From: Mycolicibacter senuensis
Lineage (GTDB): Bacteria > Actinomycetota > Actinomycetes > Mycobacteriales > Mycobacteriaceae
DNA length: 64,000 nucleotides
Reading direction: 5' to 3'
Assembly (NCBI RefSeq): GCF_002101885.1
Contig: NZ_LQPS01000031.1
Coordinates: 62,001 to 126,000 of the forward strand
Shown: in pieces, positions 17,041 to 28,199 of the stretch
Layout of the letters: every line of letters begins with the position of its first letter
How positions within the stretch are numbered: position 1 is the stretch's first letter
Translations under genes and position numbers: made by a program
Notes under the pieces: generated by a model
What the model saw: only the letters and a program-made list of their open reading frames with translations
What the model was told of the DNA's origin: nothing
Database searches by the model: none

Positions 17041-20000
17041 GTGCGCGGTGGGGCGACACCTTCACAGTCGGTCCGTGACGAGGTCGCCGAACTCCTTGGC
17101 GTGAGTCCAGACACCGTCGATCCGGCGCAGGATTTGATCGCCTCGGGCCTGGATTCCATCCGGATGATGGCGTTGTCGGGCCGCTGGCGAAAACGGGGGA
17201 TCGACGTCGATTTCGCGACCCTGGCGGCCGATCCCACCGTCCAGGCGTGGACGGACCTGATCGCCGCGCACGGCCCGGACCCCGGCGCCGGCGACGCCGC
17301 GACGGACGGCGGCGCGTCGTCGGGGGATTGCGGCGACCCCGCAGCGCCGTTTCCCCTTGCGCCGCTACAACACGCCTACTGGGTGGGTCGAAGCCATCAG
17401 CAGCAACTCGGTGGAGTGGCCGCGCACCTGTACGTCGAATTCGACGGTGCCGGCGTCGATCCCGAGCGCCTGGCCGCGGCGGCTGCCGAACTGGCCGTCC
17501 GGCACCCGATGTTGCGGGTCGAGATCCTTCCGGACGGCACCCAGCGCATCGGAGACCGTGATCTTCCGGTCAAGATCAGTGACTTGCGCGCCCTGGACGC
17601 CGAGGCCGTCGAGCAGCAACTGCTGGCGACGCGCGAGGCCAAGTCTCACCAGCTGCTCGACGGCGAGGTGCTTGAGCTGAGCCTGTCGCTGCTGCCGGGC
17701 GGACGAACGCGACTGCACGTCGATCTGGACATGCAGGCGGGCGATGCCGTGAGTTACCGCAGATTCATGTCCGACCTCGCGGTGCTGTACGCGGGCGGAA
17801 GCCCACCGCAGCTGGACTACAGCTACCGCGAGTACCGCGCCGCCATGACCGCGCTGGAGGCGGCCCGGTCAGCTGAGGATCAGCCATGGTGGAGCGAACG
17901 CATACCCGGGCTGCCCGGCCCGCCCTCATTGCCGCTCGTCCCGACAGCTGAGCAGTCCGATCCGCGACGCAGCGTGCGGCGTTGGCACTGGTTCGACGCA
18001 GCAGCCCGCGAGGCCCTGTTCGCCGCAGCCCGCAGCCACGGCGTCACACCGGCGATGGCGTTCGCGGCGTCTTACGCCGGGACGCTGGCGCGATGGTCCA
18101 CCAGTCGTCGATTTTTGCTGAACCTGCCGATGTTCGGCCGCGAGCCGTTCCATCCGCAGGTAGACATGCTGGTCGGCGACTTCACGTCGTCGTTGATGCT
18201 CGATGTCGATCTGACCCAGGCGAACACTCCGTTGTCGCGGGCGGTCGCGGTACAGGAGGCGCTGCATTCCAGCGCGCGCCACCTGGGCTATTCCGGGTTG
18301 TCGGTGCTGCGCGATCTGAGCCGCCACCGCGGTGTCCAGACGCTGGCGCCGTTCGTGTTCACCAGTGGACTCGGTCTGGGCGACCTGTTCGGTGGCGAGG
18401 TGACCGAGCTGTTCGGCGCGCCGGTGTGGACGATCTCCCAGGGGCCGCAGGTGCTGCTGGATGCTCAGGTGACACCGCTCGGCGGCGGCCTGCTGGTGAA
18501 CTGGGACGTTCGTGAGGAGGCCTTCCAGCCCGGTGTCGTCGACGCCATGTTCGGTCACCAACTCGATGAACTGCACCGGCTCGCCGACCCCGAGGCCTGG
18601 AAGACCCCCGATTCGCCGGAGGTCCCCGAATCCCAGCGTGTGGTGCGGGCGGCGGTGAACAGCGCGGTCGCCGACCCGAGCGGAGAGGCGCTGCACACCG
18701 GGTTCTTTCGGCAGGCAGAGCGGCAGCCCGATGCTCCTGCGGTCTTCGCCCGCTCCGGCGAACTGAGCTACCGACAGTTGCGTGATCAGGCACTGGCGGT
18801 GGCCGCCGCCCTGCACACCGAGGGGGTGCAGGCCGGCGACACGATCGCGGTGCTGGGACCCAAGAACGCCGAGCAGGTGCCGGCCGTGCTGGGGATCCTG
18901 GCCGCGGGGGCGGTGTACCTGCCCATCGGTGCCGACCAGCCACGCGAGCGGGTGGAACGCCTATTGCAGACCGGATCGGTCCACTTGGCGTTATTGTCCG
19001 GTGCGCAGCAGGCACCGTCGTCGGTGCCCGCGCTCCGCCTGGCCGAGGTGCTTTCCGGCCCGACGAACCCGGGTGAATCGGTTTCTGTCGCAAGTGATCC
19101 CGGAGCGCCGGCCTACGTCCTGTTCACTTCGGGCTCCACTGGAGAACCCAAAGGCGTGGAGCTCACGCACGACGCCGTGATGAACACCGTCGAGTTTCTC
19201 CTCCGGCATTTCGACATCGGGGCCGGCGACCGCTGGCTGTCACTGGCGACGTTGGAATCGGACATGTCGGTGCCGGACATCTTCGCCAACCTTCGTGCGG
19301 GTGGGGCGATCGTCGTGGTCGACGAAGACCAGCGCCGTGACCCCGACGCCTGGGCCAGCCTGATCCAGGCGCACCGGGTCACCGCCCTCAACTTCATGCC
19401 AGGCTGGCTCGAGATGCTGCTCGCGGTCGGTGATGGACGGTTGTCTTCACTGCGGGCCGTCGCCGTCGGCGGGGACTGGGTACGCCCGGAGTTGGCCCGC
19501 CGGCTGCGGTTGCAGGCACCCCGAGCCCGCTTCGCGGGATTGGGTGGTGCCACCGAAACAGCAGTGCACGCCACCATTTTTGAGGTGGATGAGGCGGCGG
19601 GGCTACCGGTGGAAGGCAGCTCGGTGCCCTACGGTGTGCCGCTGCCGAACATGGCTTGTCGGGTGGTCAGCGAAAGCGGCAGCGATTGCCCGGATTGGGT
19701 GATCGGCGAGCTCTGGGTGACCGGACGCGGCATCGCCAGCGGCTACCGTGGCCGCCTCGACCTGACTGCGGAGCGCTTCGTGGAGTATCCACTGCACGGT
19801 GTGCCGCGCAGCTGGTACCGGACCGGAGACCTCGCCAGGTACTGGCCGGACGGCACGCTGGAATTCGTCGGACGCGCTGATCACCGCATCAAGATCAGCG
19901 GCTACCGCGTCGAACTCGGTGAGGTCGAGGCCGCGCTGGGAAGAATTCCCGGTGTACATGCCGCGGTGGCTGCGGTCCTGCCCGCCCCGGGTGGCTCAGA

Positions 20001-20568
20001 CGGGCTCGCGGCGTTGGTCCGCGTGGGTGAAGATTCGGGTTTGACGGCAGGCCGGATTCGCGATGCACTGATCGATCTCGTTCCTGCGCATATGATTCCG
20101 CGTTGGATCTCGCCGGTGGATCGGATCCCGTTCACCGATGCGGGCAAGATCGACCGTGCGGCCGTTGCCCGCCTACTCGGCGAGGAGTTCGGCCAGCTCG
20201 GTGGCGCGACAGGATCTGTCACCGCGCCGCGATCGACCTTGGAGCAGGCGCTGCGTCATATCGTTGCGGGCGTCTTGGGCCGTGACCGTGACACCGTAGG
20301 TGTCCACGACGATTTCTTTTCGCTCGGCGGCGATTCGGTCCTTGCGACGAAGGTGGTGGCCGAGATCCGGGTGTGGCTCGATTCGCCGCGGACGATGGTT
20401 TCGGACATGTTCGCTGCCCGGGCGGTCGCGGCGTTGGCTGAGGTCCTCACCGGCCGGGAAAGTGACGCCGGCCGAATGGAGTCGGTCGCCGAGGCGTATC
20501 TCGAAGTTGCGGCGATGTCGGAAGCCGATGTCCTGGTGGCACTCGATGCGGGTTCGGCGAACGAGTAG
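17041..20568 (+). CDS. mbtB: Mycobactin NRPS MbtB (ArCP-Cy-A-PCP)
   Basis: A 1,175-residue synthetase that accepts the aryl group, activates Ser/Thr and closes the oxazoline ring. Domains: aryl carrier with ASGLDSIRMM (Ser39); cyclization domain opening FPLAPLQHAYWVGR with the Cy motif DMQAGDAVS near 231-239; A domain with [11 protein letters not shown] near 693, GGATETAVHATI and RTGDLARY; PCP with SLGGDSVLATK (Ser near 1099). It ends soon after the PCP; M. tuberculosis MbtB is longer (about 1,410 residues by memory, with a C-terminal thioesterase). Here a free-standing thioesterase lies at 31273. The GTG start has AAGGAG five bases upstream. Iron control through the box at 17003-17021. Confidence 0.92.
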   Translation: MRGGATPSQSVRDEVAELLGVSPDTVDPAQDLIASGLDSIRMMALSGRWRKRGIDVDFATLAADPTVQAWTDLIAAHGPDPGAGDAATDGGASSGDCGDPAAPFPLAPLQHAYWVGRSHQQQLGGVAAHLYVEFDGAGVDPERLAAAAAELAVRHPMLRVEILPDGTQRIGDRDLPVKISDLRALDAEAVEQQLLATREAKSHQLLDGEVLELSLSLLPGGRTRLHVDLDMQAGDAVSYRRFMSDLAVLYAGGSPPQLDYSYREYRAAMTALEAARSAEDQPWWSERIPGLPGPPSLPLVPTAEQSDPRRSVRRWHWFDAAAREALFAAARSHGVTPAMAFAASYAGTLARWSTSRRFLLNLPMFGREPFHPQVDMLVGDFTSSLMLDVDLTQANTPLSRAVAVQEALHSSARHLGYSGLSVLRDLSRHRGVQTLAPFVFTSGLGLGDLFGGEVTELFGAPVWTISQGPQVLLDAQVTPLGGGLLVNWDVREEAFQPGVVDAMFGHQLDELHRLADPEAWKTPDSPEVPESQRVVRAAVNSAVADPSGEALHTGFFRQAERQPDAPAVFARSGELSYRQLRDQALAVAAALHTEGVQAGDTIAVLGPKNAEQVPAVLGILAAGAVYLPIGADQPRERVERLLQTGSVHLALLSGAQQAPSSVPALRLAEVLSGPTNPGESVSVASDPGAPAYVLFTSGSTGEPKGVELTHDAVMNTVEFLLRHFDIGAGDRWLSLATLESDMSVPDIFANLRAGGAIVVVDEDQRRDPDAWASLIQAHRVTALNFMPGWLEMLLAVGDGRLSSLRAVAVGGDWVRPELARRLRLQAPRARFAGLGGATETAVHATIFEVDEAAGLPVEGSSVPYGVPLPNMACRVVSESGSDCPDWVIGELWVTGRGIASGYRGRLDLTAERFVEYPLHGVPRSWYRTGDLARYWPDGTLEFVGRADHRIKISGYRVELGEVEAALGRIPGVHAAVAAVLPAPGGSDGLAALVRVGEDSGLTAGRIRDALIDLVPAHMIPRWISPVDRIPFTDAGKIDRAAVARLLGEEFGQLGGATGSVTAPRSTLEQALRHIVAGVLGRDRDTVGVHDDFFSLGGDSVLATKVVAEIRVWLDSPRTMVSDMFAARAVAALAEVLTGRESDAGRMESVAEAYLEVAAMSEADVLVALDAGSANE

Positions 20569-20660
20569 CTGATCCTGGGGCCTGCGCCGTGCTGTGGCGC
20601 TCGGAAGATCTGGTAGCCGAGTTGACGGCAACGGTGCGATCGGCAAAGGCAATGTATAGG

Positions 20661-20693
20661 GCCGGGCTCGGGTAGCTGCTACCCGAGCCCGGC
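20661..20693. terminator. Strong hairpin after mbtB (15-bp stem)
   Basis: GCCGGGCTCGGGTAG and CTACCCGAGCCCGGC are perfect inverted arms around a 3-nt loop, 92 bases after the mbtB stop. No U-tract follows, as is usual for mycobacterial terminators. Confidence 0.7.
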
Positions 20694-20702
20694 ATCCGCG
20701 CT

Positions 20703-20740
20703 GCGCGAACGTGCGTGCTTTCGCGCACGCACGTTCGCGC
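20703..20740. terminator. Second tandem hairpin between mbtB and the convergent gene (16-bp stem)
   Basis: GCGCGAACGTGCGTGC and GCACGCACGTTCGCGC are perfect inverted arms around a 6-nt loop, nine bases after the first hairpin. The pair probably terminates transcripts from both sides. The arm sequence recurs elsewhere in this window. Confidence 0.65.
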
Positions 20741-20779
20741 AGGAGGCGGTACCTGCGGGTGTGCGCAGGCGTTGTGCAG

Positions 20780-21712
20780 TTAGTTGAACAGGCCGGTCAG
20801 CCAGTCCAGGTCGAACAGGCTGGGGTCTGCCAGTGAGGCGCCGACGTCAGGGTCCACCACCTCATCGACCGGCAGGTTCAATGTCAGCGCCTCGGCGATC
20901 CGGCTGGGCAGCACGTCGAGGAAGTAGGAGAAGGTGCCCTGCTCGGTGAGCAGCCCCCACCACTGGCCGGTGTCTTCACCGGTCTCCGAGTCCCAGGTGA
21001 TGTAACCGTTGAGCAATGCGTCGAACGGGTCCTGCACTTCGTGTGCCACGCCGTCGGGCACACCGCTCAGATTCTCCGACAACGCGAATGCGAAGCCGGT
21101 AAGCGGCTCCATCAGGTACTTGGCGGTGCTCTTCCAGAAGCTGAAGTCGCCGAAGAGCTCCTGCACGTTCGCCCAGACATGGGTCATGTCGGCGCCGATG
21201 CCCATCACGCCGGGGACCTCGACGTCCTCGCCGCGCGGCACGTGGTCGAACAGCGGCTGGAAGATATTGTTCATATTGAACAGCCAGTCGTTGTTGATCA
21301 GGTTCCAGGCACTGGTGAGGTCACCCTGTTGCAGGAATTCCATGACCTGCGGGAGCATGGTCTCCAGGCCGAGGACCCGGCCGCCCCCGGACCACATGAT
21401 TTCGAGGCCGGCCTGCACGCCGTCGAAGCTGTTCTGGGCGACCTCACCGTAGTAGCTGGACAGCTCGCCGATGGCCGTGGTGATCGGGTTCGGGCCATTG
21501 AGCAGGTCCATGATGTAGTCGAGGTTCTCCGACGTGGTCGCGGTGAGCTCCACGGCGGGCTGGTGGACGACCGCCGGGGCCAGCGGGGCCACCGGGCTGA
21601 CGGCCAGCATGCCGGCGCCGGCCAGTGCGATCCCGGCGGCCAAGAGCCCGGTGGTTCGGGCGTGAGATTCGGTGCCGCGGTCGGACGAACCGGCGGCGAG
21701 AGCGAGCTGCAT
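20780..21712 (-). CDS. Iron-boxed exported protein of unknown function, mycobacterial type
   Basis: A 310-residue protein with a signal-anchor-like N-terminus (LLAAGIALAGAGMLAVSP) followed by VAPLAP...VELTA, a leader pattern common in exported mycobacterial proteins. The rest is acidic and rich in Trp, Phe, Leu and Asn (NLINNDWLFNMNNIFQPLFDHVP, DFSFWKSTAKYLMEPLTGF) with no cysteine and no enzyme motif. ATG 21712 has AAGGAG five bases upstream; the in-frame start at 21736 is rejected. It faces mbtB convergently and is divergent from mbtL across two IdeR-like boxes, so iron repression with the siderophore genes is likely. A surface role in mycobactin export or uptake is possible but purely contextual. 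Confidence 0.75.
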   Translation of the reverse strand: MQLALAAGSSDRGTESHARTTGLLAAGIALAGAGMLAVSPVAPLAPAVVHQPAVELTATTSENLDYIMDLLNGPNPITTAIGELSSYYGEVAQNSFDGVQAGLEIMWSGGGRVLGLETMLPQVMEFLQQGDLTSAWNLINNDWLFNMNNIFQPLFDHVPRGEDVEVPGVMGIGADMTHVWANVQELFGDFSFWKSTAKYLMEPLTGFAFALSENLSGVPDGVAHEVQDPFDALLNGYITWDSETGEDTGQWWGLLTEQGTFSYFLDVLPSRIAEALTLNLPVDEVVDPDVGASLADPSLFDLDWLTGLFN

Positions 21713-21796
21713 TGCTTCTCCTTGTCGTGACCTCAACTGGCATGAGGTACCTGTGTATTTGTAAACGCTGACTTACCTTAGACACATCTTTGTTCA

Positions 21797-21815
21797 ACAG
21801 GCAAGCCTTACCTAA
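21797..21815. promoter_or_regulatory. IdeR-like iron box 1 in the divergent 21712/mbtL promoter
   Basis: ACAGGCAAGCCTTACCTAA matches the IdeR consensus at 16 of 19 positions. It lies nearer the minus-strand exported protein; a weaker half-box (CTTACCTTA) is seen at 21772-21780. Confidence 0.7.
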
Positions 21816-21837
21816 CTGTGTGTCCATCGTCACAAAC

Positions 21838-21856
21838 TAGGGTAAGGCTAACCTTA
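21838..21856. promoter_or_regulatory. IdeR-like iron box 2 upstream of mbtL
   Basis: TAGGGTAAGGCTAACCTTA keeps the core AAGGCTAACCTTA and matches the degenerate consensus well. A TAGCGT -10-like element at 21872-21877 follows and would start the mRNA close to the mbtL ATG, so the box would overlap the -35 region. Confidence 0.75.
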
Positions 21857-21885
21857 CTTTCGGTGGTGGTGTAGCGTCCCTCGGC

Positions 21886-22142
21886 ATGAGTGCCTCGCCA
21901 TCCGATGCCATCAGCGTCGCGCTGCGGGAGATCCTCCGCGATGATCTGAATGTCGACCTGGCCAAGGTGACTATGGAGTCGCGGCTGATCGATGACGTCG
22001 GCTTGGACTCGGTGGCGTTCGCGATCGGCATGGTCGCCATCGAGGACCGGCTCGGGGTGGCGCTGTCTGAAGAAGACCTCTTGAGCTGCGACACGGTTGG
22101 AGACCTCGAGGCAACCATCCGTGCGAAAGCCCCCGCCGACGC

Positions 22143-22146
<4 letters not shown>
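21886..22146 (+). CDS. mbtL: Acyl carrier protein MbtL
   Basis: An 86-residue ACP carrying the fatty acyl chain later placed on the lysine N6 of mycobactin. The phosphopantetheine site is Ser42 in [10 protein letters not shown]; the flanking helices ([19 protein letters not shown]) are typical. No good Shine-Dalgarno precedes the ATG, and the nearby -10-like TAGCGT suggests a leaderless or nearly leaderless message. GTGA overlap with mbtM. First gene of mbtL-mbtM-mbtN under an IdeR-like box. Confidence 0.92.
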
Positions 22147-23722
<1,576 letters not shown>

Positions 23723-23726
<4 letters not shown>

Positions 23727-24889
23727 CCGACGGATCCGACGTCGCCATTTATCGCGCCTTGCTGGACGAGGTGTTCGATCAACAGGTCGCCGACTGGACC
23801 GCCGAAGCCGAAGTCACCGAACGTTTTCCCCGCGCACTGATCGAACACCTGGGCCGCACCGGCGTGTTCGCGGGCAAATGGTCCAACGGCCAGCATCCCG
23901 ACGTCGCCAAGCTGGTGGCGCTGGCGTTCAAACTGGGACAGCTGCGATCGGCCGGGATCGGTGTCGGGGTGAGCCTGCATGACTCCGCGATCGCGATCCT
24001 GCGCCGATTCGGGCGATCGGAGTACCTGAAGGACATCTGCGAGCAGGCCATACGCGGCGAGGCGGTGTTGTGCATCGCAGCCTCGGAAGAATCCGGCGGC
24101 TCCGACCTGCAGATCGTCGAGACCGAAGCCCGTTCCGCGCGAGACGGTTTCGAAGTCCGCGGCCGCAAGAAGTTCGTGTCGCTCTCGCCGATCGCAGACC
24201 ACATCGTGGTGGTGGCGCGCGGTGTGGACCACGACGAGAACAGCCGGCACGGCAACGTCATGGTGATCGCGGTCCCGACGTCCCAAGTGCACGTCAACGA
24301 GCCCTACCGCAAGGTGGGGGCCGGACCGCTGGACACCGCCGCGGTCGATATCGACACCTGGGTGCCGGCTGATGCGCTGATCGCCCGCCCGGGCACCGGC
24401 CTGGCGGCGATCTCCTGGGGTCTGGCCCATGAACGTATGTCGATCGCCGGGCAGGTCGCCGCGTCGAGTCAGCTGGTGCTAGGCCTCACCCACGCTCGGA
24501 TGATGCGCCGCCGACAGTTCGGTGCCACCCTGTTCGAGCACCAGGCGCTACGGATGCGGGTAGCTGACCTGCAAGCCCGTGTCGATCTGCTCCGCCACGC
24601 ACTCAACGGCATTGCCGCCGGCGGGCGGCTCGATCTGCGTACCGCCGCCGCCATGAAGGTCACCGCCGCCCGGCTCGGTGAAGAAGTGTTCTCCGAATGC
24701 ATGCACATCTTCGGTGGTTCGGGCTACCTGGTCGACGAGACACCGATCGGGCGCTGGTGGCGGGACATGAAGTTGGCCCGCGTCGGCGGCGGCACCGACG
24801 AAGTGCTGTGGGAGTTGGTGGCCGCCGGGATGCGTCCGGACTATGACGGCTACGACGAGCTGTTCGACAGCGGGTCGTCGTCGGGGTAG
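23723..24889 (+). CDS. mbtN: Acyl-ACP dehydrogenase MbtN
   Basis: A 388-residue flavin-dependent acyl dehydrogenase that introduces the alpha,beta double bond into the MbtL-bound chain. Family features are seen in order: [11 protein letters not shown], the FAD loop [37 protein letters not shown] and the C-terminal [31 protein letters not shown]. Corresponds to FadE14 (Rv1346). The last 40 bases overlap the 3' end of convergent mbtK, so antisense interference between the two mRNAs is possible. Confidence 0.92.
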
Positions 24890-25479
24890 CGCAGCACCGC
24901 ATACAGCGCCATCTTGCGATAACCCATGTCGTGTTCGCCGAGGAAGGTGCCGCCCACATACTCGGCCAGCCGACGCATCGCCGTATTGCGGTACTCGGGT
25001 TCGAACATCATCCGCCGGCACTGCGGTTCGAGGTCGAACACGCTTGTCATGACGCGCGGTAGCAGGATGGCCGCGAAGCCCCGATTGGCCACCGCGGCAT
25101 CGGCGACGGCTCCGTGCATGCCCAGATCATGCGGGTCGGCGGCGTAGTACTTGGCGATGGAATCTTTTGCGGCGCGGTATAACTCGATATAGCCGTAGTC
25201 TTGCCCGTGTCGGCTGACGATGAGTGGCCGAGTGAAGGTGCCGGCGACCTGGGCGCTCAGGTAGAGATGCCAGCGTTCCGGCGGCCAGGCGGACTCCCAC
25301 GTTTCCACCAGGTGCGGCCGGTTCATCCACGCCGAGATCATCTCGGCATCGGCATCCGGATCGGCCACCCGGATCGCATACGGCTCGGCCAGCACCGGGA
25401 TCGGGGGCGCAGGGACTTGACGAACCTGGTCGGATATATCGGTCAGCTCGCGGTGCAGGATGGCGGCGGCATCAGTCAT
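24850..25479 (-). CDS. mbtK: Lysine N6-acyltransferase MbtK
   Basis: A 209-residue GNAT-fold acyltransferase that moves the fatty acyl chain from MbtL to the N6 of the hydroxylysine residues. The siderophore N-acyltransferase pattern is clear: [64 protein letters not shown] and the late [19 protein letters not shown] 25479. It is divergent from irtA across an IdeR-like box and convergent with mbtN, so the lipidation set is split over both strands but controlled by neighbouring boxes. Corresponds to Rv1347c. Confidence 0.92.
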   Translation of the reverse strand: MTDAAAILHRELTDISDQVRQVPAPPIPVLAEPYAIRVADPDADAEMISAWMNRPHLVETWESAWPPERWHLYLSAQVAGTFTRPLIVSRHGQDYGYIELYRAAKDSIAKYYAADPHDLGMHGAVADAAVANRGFAAILLPRVMTSVFDLEPQCRRMMFEPEYRNTAMRRLAEYVGGTFLGEHDMGYRKMALYAVLRYPDDDPLSNSSS

Positions 25480-25518
25480 AACGAACCGTCAGCCTACCGG
25501 AGGAGCTGCCCGCCTAAG

Positions 25519-25537
25519 TGAGGGTAGGGTAACCTAG
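25519..25537. promoter_or_regulatory. IdeR-like iron box between mbtK and irtA
   Basis: TGAGGGTAGGGTAACCTAG matches the IdeR consensus at 15 of 19 positions and lies between the divergent starts of mbtK (25479) and irtA (25608), able to control both. Confidence 0.72.
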
Positions 25538-25607
25538 GTCGGGCTTGGATGGCGTGAGCGCCAGGCTCCGCCCCGCGGGGAGGGTAACCGTTGGCGAAAG
25601 GACCTTG

Positions 25608-28199
25608 ATGGCGCGCGGTTTGCAGGGCGCGATACTTAGGGGCTTCGGCGCCCGGGACCACGTCGTGACGGTGCTCGAGACAAGCTGGATCACCCCGCAC
25701 TTCCTCCGCATCTGGATGCATTCACCGACCCTGTTCACCGAGGCGAGCGTCGAACCCGCGGCCTGGCTGAGGTTCTGGTTCCCCGACCCGGATGGCTCGG
25801 ACACCGAGTTCCAGCGTGCCTACACCATCGCCGAAGGCGATGCCGCCACCGGGCGTTTCGCGATCGACATGGTGCTGCACGAACCGGCCGGGCCGGCCAC
25901 CCGCTGGGCCCGCGCCGTGGAACCCGGAACCACCATCGCGGCGGTATCGCTGATGGGCTCCTCGCGCTTCGCAGCGCCCGACGCCGACGCCCAGCCCGCC
26001 GGCTACCTGCTGATGGGGGACTCGGCGTCGATTCCGGGAATCAACGGAATCATCGGGACCGTCGCGCCGGAGATACCGATCGAGCTCTACCTCGAACAGC
26101 ACAACGACGACGACCTGCTGATTCCGCTGCGTGAGCACCCCCGGTTGCGGGTGCACTGGGTGCCCCGCGGTGACGCGAGCTCGCTGGCCGCAGCCATCGA
26201 GGCTCGCGACTGGTCGGACTGGTATGCCTGGGCCACCCCCGAAGCCGCGACGCTCAAGGCGCTGCGGACCCGGCTGCGTGACGAGTTCGGGTTTCCCAAA
26301 TCCGAGATTCACGCGCAGGCCTACTGGACCGCCGGGCGTGCCATGGGAACTCAACGCGGACCCGAGACTCCGGCCGCCGAGCAGCCGGCACCTGCTGCCG
26401 CACCGGAGGCCGCGACGCCCACTGCCGCCGCGGCGACACCACGCGGCAGGTGGCGTGCCCAGGCGGCGGGCCGGCTGCTCGGCCCGCTGCGGGTGCCGCT
26501 GATCATCTCCGGTGTCCTGCAGGCATTGATCACGCTGCTGCAGTTGGCCCCGTTCGTGCTGCTGGTGGAGCTGGCCCGGCTGCTGGTCGCCGGCGCCGAC
26601 GAGTCACGGCTGTGGACGCTTGCCATCGCGGCGGTCTCCCTGCTCGGCCTGGGCACGCTGCTGGGCGCGGGGCTGACACTGTGGCTGCACGTGATCGACG
26701 CCCGCTTTGCCAGCGCGCTGCGCACTCGATTGCTGAGCAAGCTGGCGCGGCTGCCGCTGGGCTGGTTCACCGCGCGTGGCTCGGGCTCGATCAAACAACT
26801 GGTCGCCGACGACACCCTGTCGCTGCACTATCTGGTGACCCACGCCATCCCCGATGCCGTCGCCGCCGTCGTGGCACCGGTCGCGGTGTTGGTCTACCTG
26901 TTCGTGGTGGACTGGCGGGTGGCGCTGGTGTTGTTCGTGCCGGTGCTGATCTACCTGGTGCTGATGTCGGTGATGATGACCCAGTCGGGTCCCAAGATCA
27001 GTCAGGCGCAGCGCTGGGCCGAGCGGATGAACGGCGAGGCCGCCACCTACCTGGAGGGGCAGCCGGTGATCCGGGTGTTCGGCGGGGCCGCGGCCTCCAC
27101 CTTCCGCCGCCGCCTCGACGAGTACATCGATTTTCTGGTGTCCTGGCAGCGTCCTTTCATCGGTAAGAAGACGCTGATGGATCTGGTCACCCGCCCATCG
27201 ACCTTCCTGTGGCTGATCATGCTGACCGGCACCCCGCTGATCGTGGCGGGTCGCATGGATCCGGTGAGCCTGCTGCCGTTCCTGTTGCTGGGCACCACCT
27301 TCGGGGCTCGCCTGCTGGGCATCGGGCTGGGCGTCGGTGGCATCCGCGGCGGCATGCTGGCGGCTCGGCGCCTGCAGATCGCCCTGGACGAACCCGAACT
27401 CGAGGTCGGCGAGCATGCATCGGCGGCATCGGCGGCACCGCAGCCGGCCGGGACGGTGCGCTTCGAGGCGGTCGGCTTCGGTTACCGCCCGGGTGTGCCG
27501 GTGATCCGCGATGTGTCGCTGACGCTGCGGCCCGGCACGGTGACCGCGCTGGTCGGCCCGTCGGGGTCCGGCAAGTCGACGCTGGCCGCGCTGCTGGCCC
27601 GCTTCCACGACGTGCAGCAGGGCTCGATCACCGTCGACGGCCGGGACATTCGGTCGTTGTCCGCCGATGAGCTCTACCGCCGGGTCGGTTTCGTGCTGCA
27701 GGAGACCCAACTGGTGCACGGCAGCGTGCGAGACAACATCGCGCTGGCGGCGCCCGATACAACAGACGAGCAGGTGCACAATGCCGCCCGCCAAGCGCAG
27801 ATCCACGACCGGATTCTGCGATTGCCCAACGGTTACGACACCGTGCTCGGCGCCGCCGCAGCGCTCTCCGGCGGTGAGCGCCAACGGCTCACCATCGCCC
27901 GCGCCATCCTCGCCGACACCGGCGTGCTCATCCTCGACGAGGCCACCGCCTTCGCCGACCCCGAATCGGAATACCTGGTGCAGCAAGCCCTGAATCAGCT
28001 GACCAAGGACCGCACCGTGCTGGTCATCGCCCACCGGCTGCACACCGTCACCGGCGCGGATCAGATCGTGGTGCTCGACCACGGCGCCGTCGTCGAACAA
28101 GGCCGCCACGACGAACTGCTCGCTGCGGGGGGACGCTATCGGCAGCTGTGGGAGACCGGGCGTCGGGCGGTCGGCGTCGGAGCGGAGGCAACACCGTGA
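25608..28199 (+). CDS. irtA: Mycobactin importer subunit IrtA (flavin reductase domain + ABC exporter fold)
   Basis: An 863-residue inner-membrane half-transporter. The N-terminal 270 residues form a siderophore-interacting FAD domain ([33 protein letters not shown]) that reduces ferric siderophore; an Ala/Pro linker follows; then six-helix transmembrane domain about 300-600 and an ATPase with Walker [10 protein letters not shown] near 650, LSGGERQR near 753 and Walker B LILDEAT near 773. With IrtB it imports and reduces carboxymycobactin/mycobactin iron. ATG 25608 with AAAGGA five bases upstream is chosen over an in-frame start at 25545. The stop overlaps the irtB GTG. Confidence 0.95.
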   Translation: MARGLQGAILRGFGARDHVVTVLETSWITPHFLRIWMHSPTLFTEASVEPAAWLRFWFPDPDGSDTEFQRAYTIAEGDAATGRFAIDMVLHEPAGPATRWARAVEPGTTIAAVSLMGSSRFAAPDADAQPAGYLLMGDSASIPGINGIIGTVAPEIPIELYLEQHNDDDLLIPLREHPRLRVHWVPRGDASSLAAAIEARDWSDWYAWATPEAATLKALRTRLRDEFGFPKSEIHAQAYWTAGRAMGTQRGPETPAAEQPAPAAAPEAATPTAAAATPRGRWRAQAAGRLLGPLRVPLIISGVLQALITLLQLAPFVLLVELARLLVAGADESRLWTLAIAAVSLLGLGTLLGAGLTLWLHVIDARFASALRTRLLSKLARLPLGWFTARGSGSIKQLVADDTLSLHYLVTHAIPDAVAAVVAPVAVLVYLFVVDWRVALVLFVPVLIYLVLMSVMMTQSGPKISQAQRWAERMNGEAATYLEGQPVIRVFGGAAASTFRRRLDEYIDFLVSWQRPFIGKKTLMDLVTRPSTFLWLIMLTGTPLIVAGRMDPVSLLPFLLLGTTFGARLLGIGLGVGGIRGGMLAARRLQIALDEPELEVGEHASAASAAPQPAGTVRFEAVGFGYRPGVPVIRDVSLTLRPGTVTALVGPSGSGKSTLAALLARFHDVQQGSITVDGRDIRSLSADELYRRVGFVLQETQLVHGSVRDNIALAAPDTTDEQVHNAARQAQIHDRILRLPNGYDTVLGAAAALSGGERQRLTIARAILADTGVLILDEATAFADPESEYLVQQALNQLTKDRTVLVIAHRLHTVTGADQIVVLDHGAVVEQGRHDELLAAGGRYRQLWETGRRAVGVGAEATP

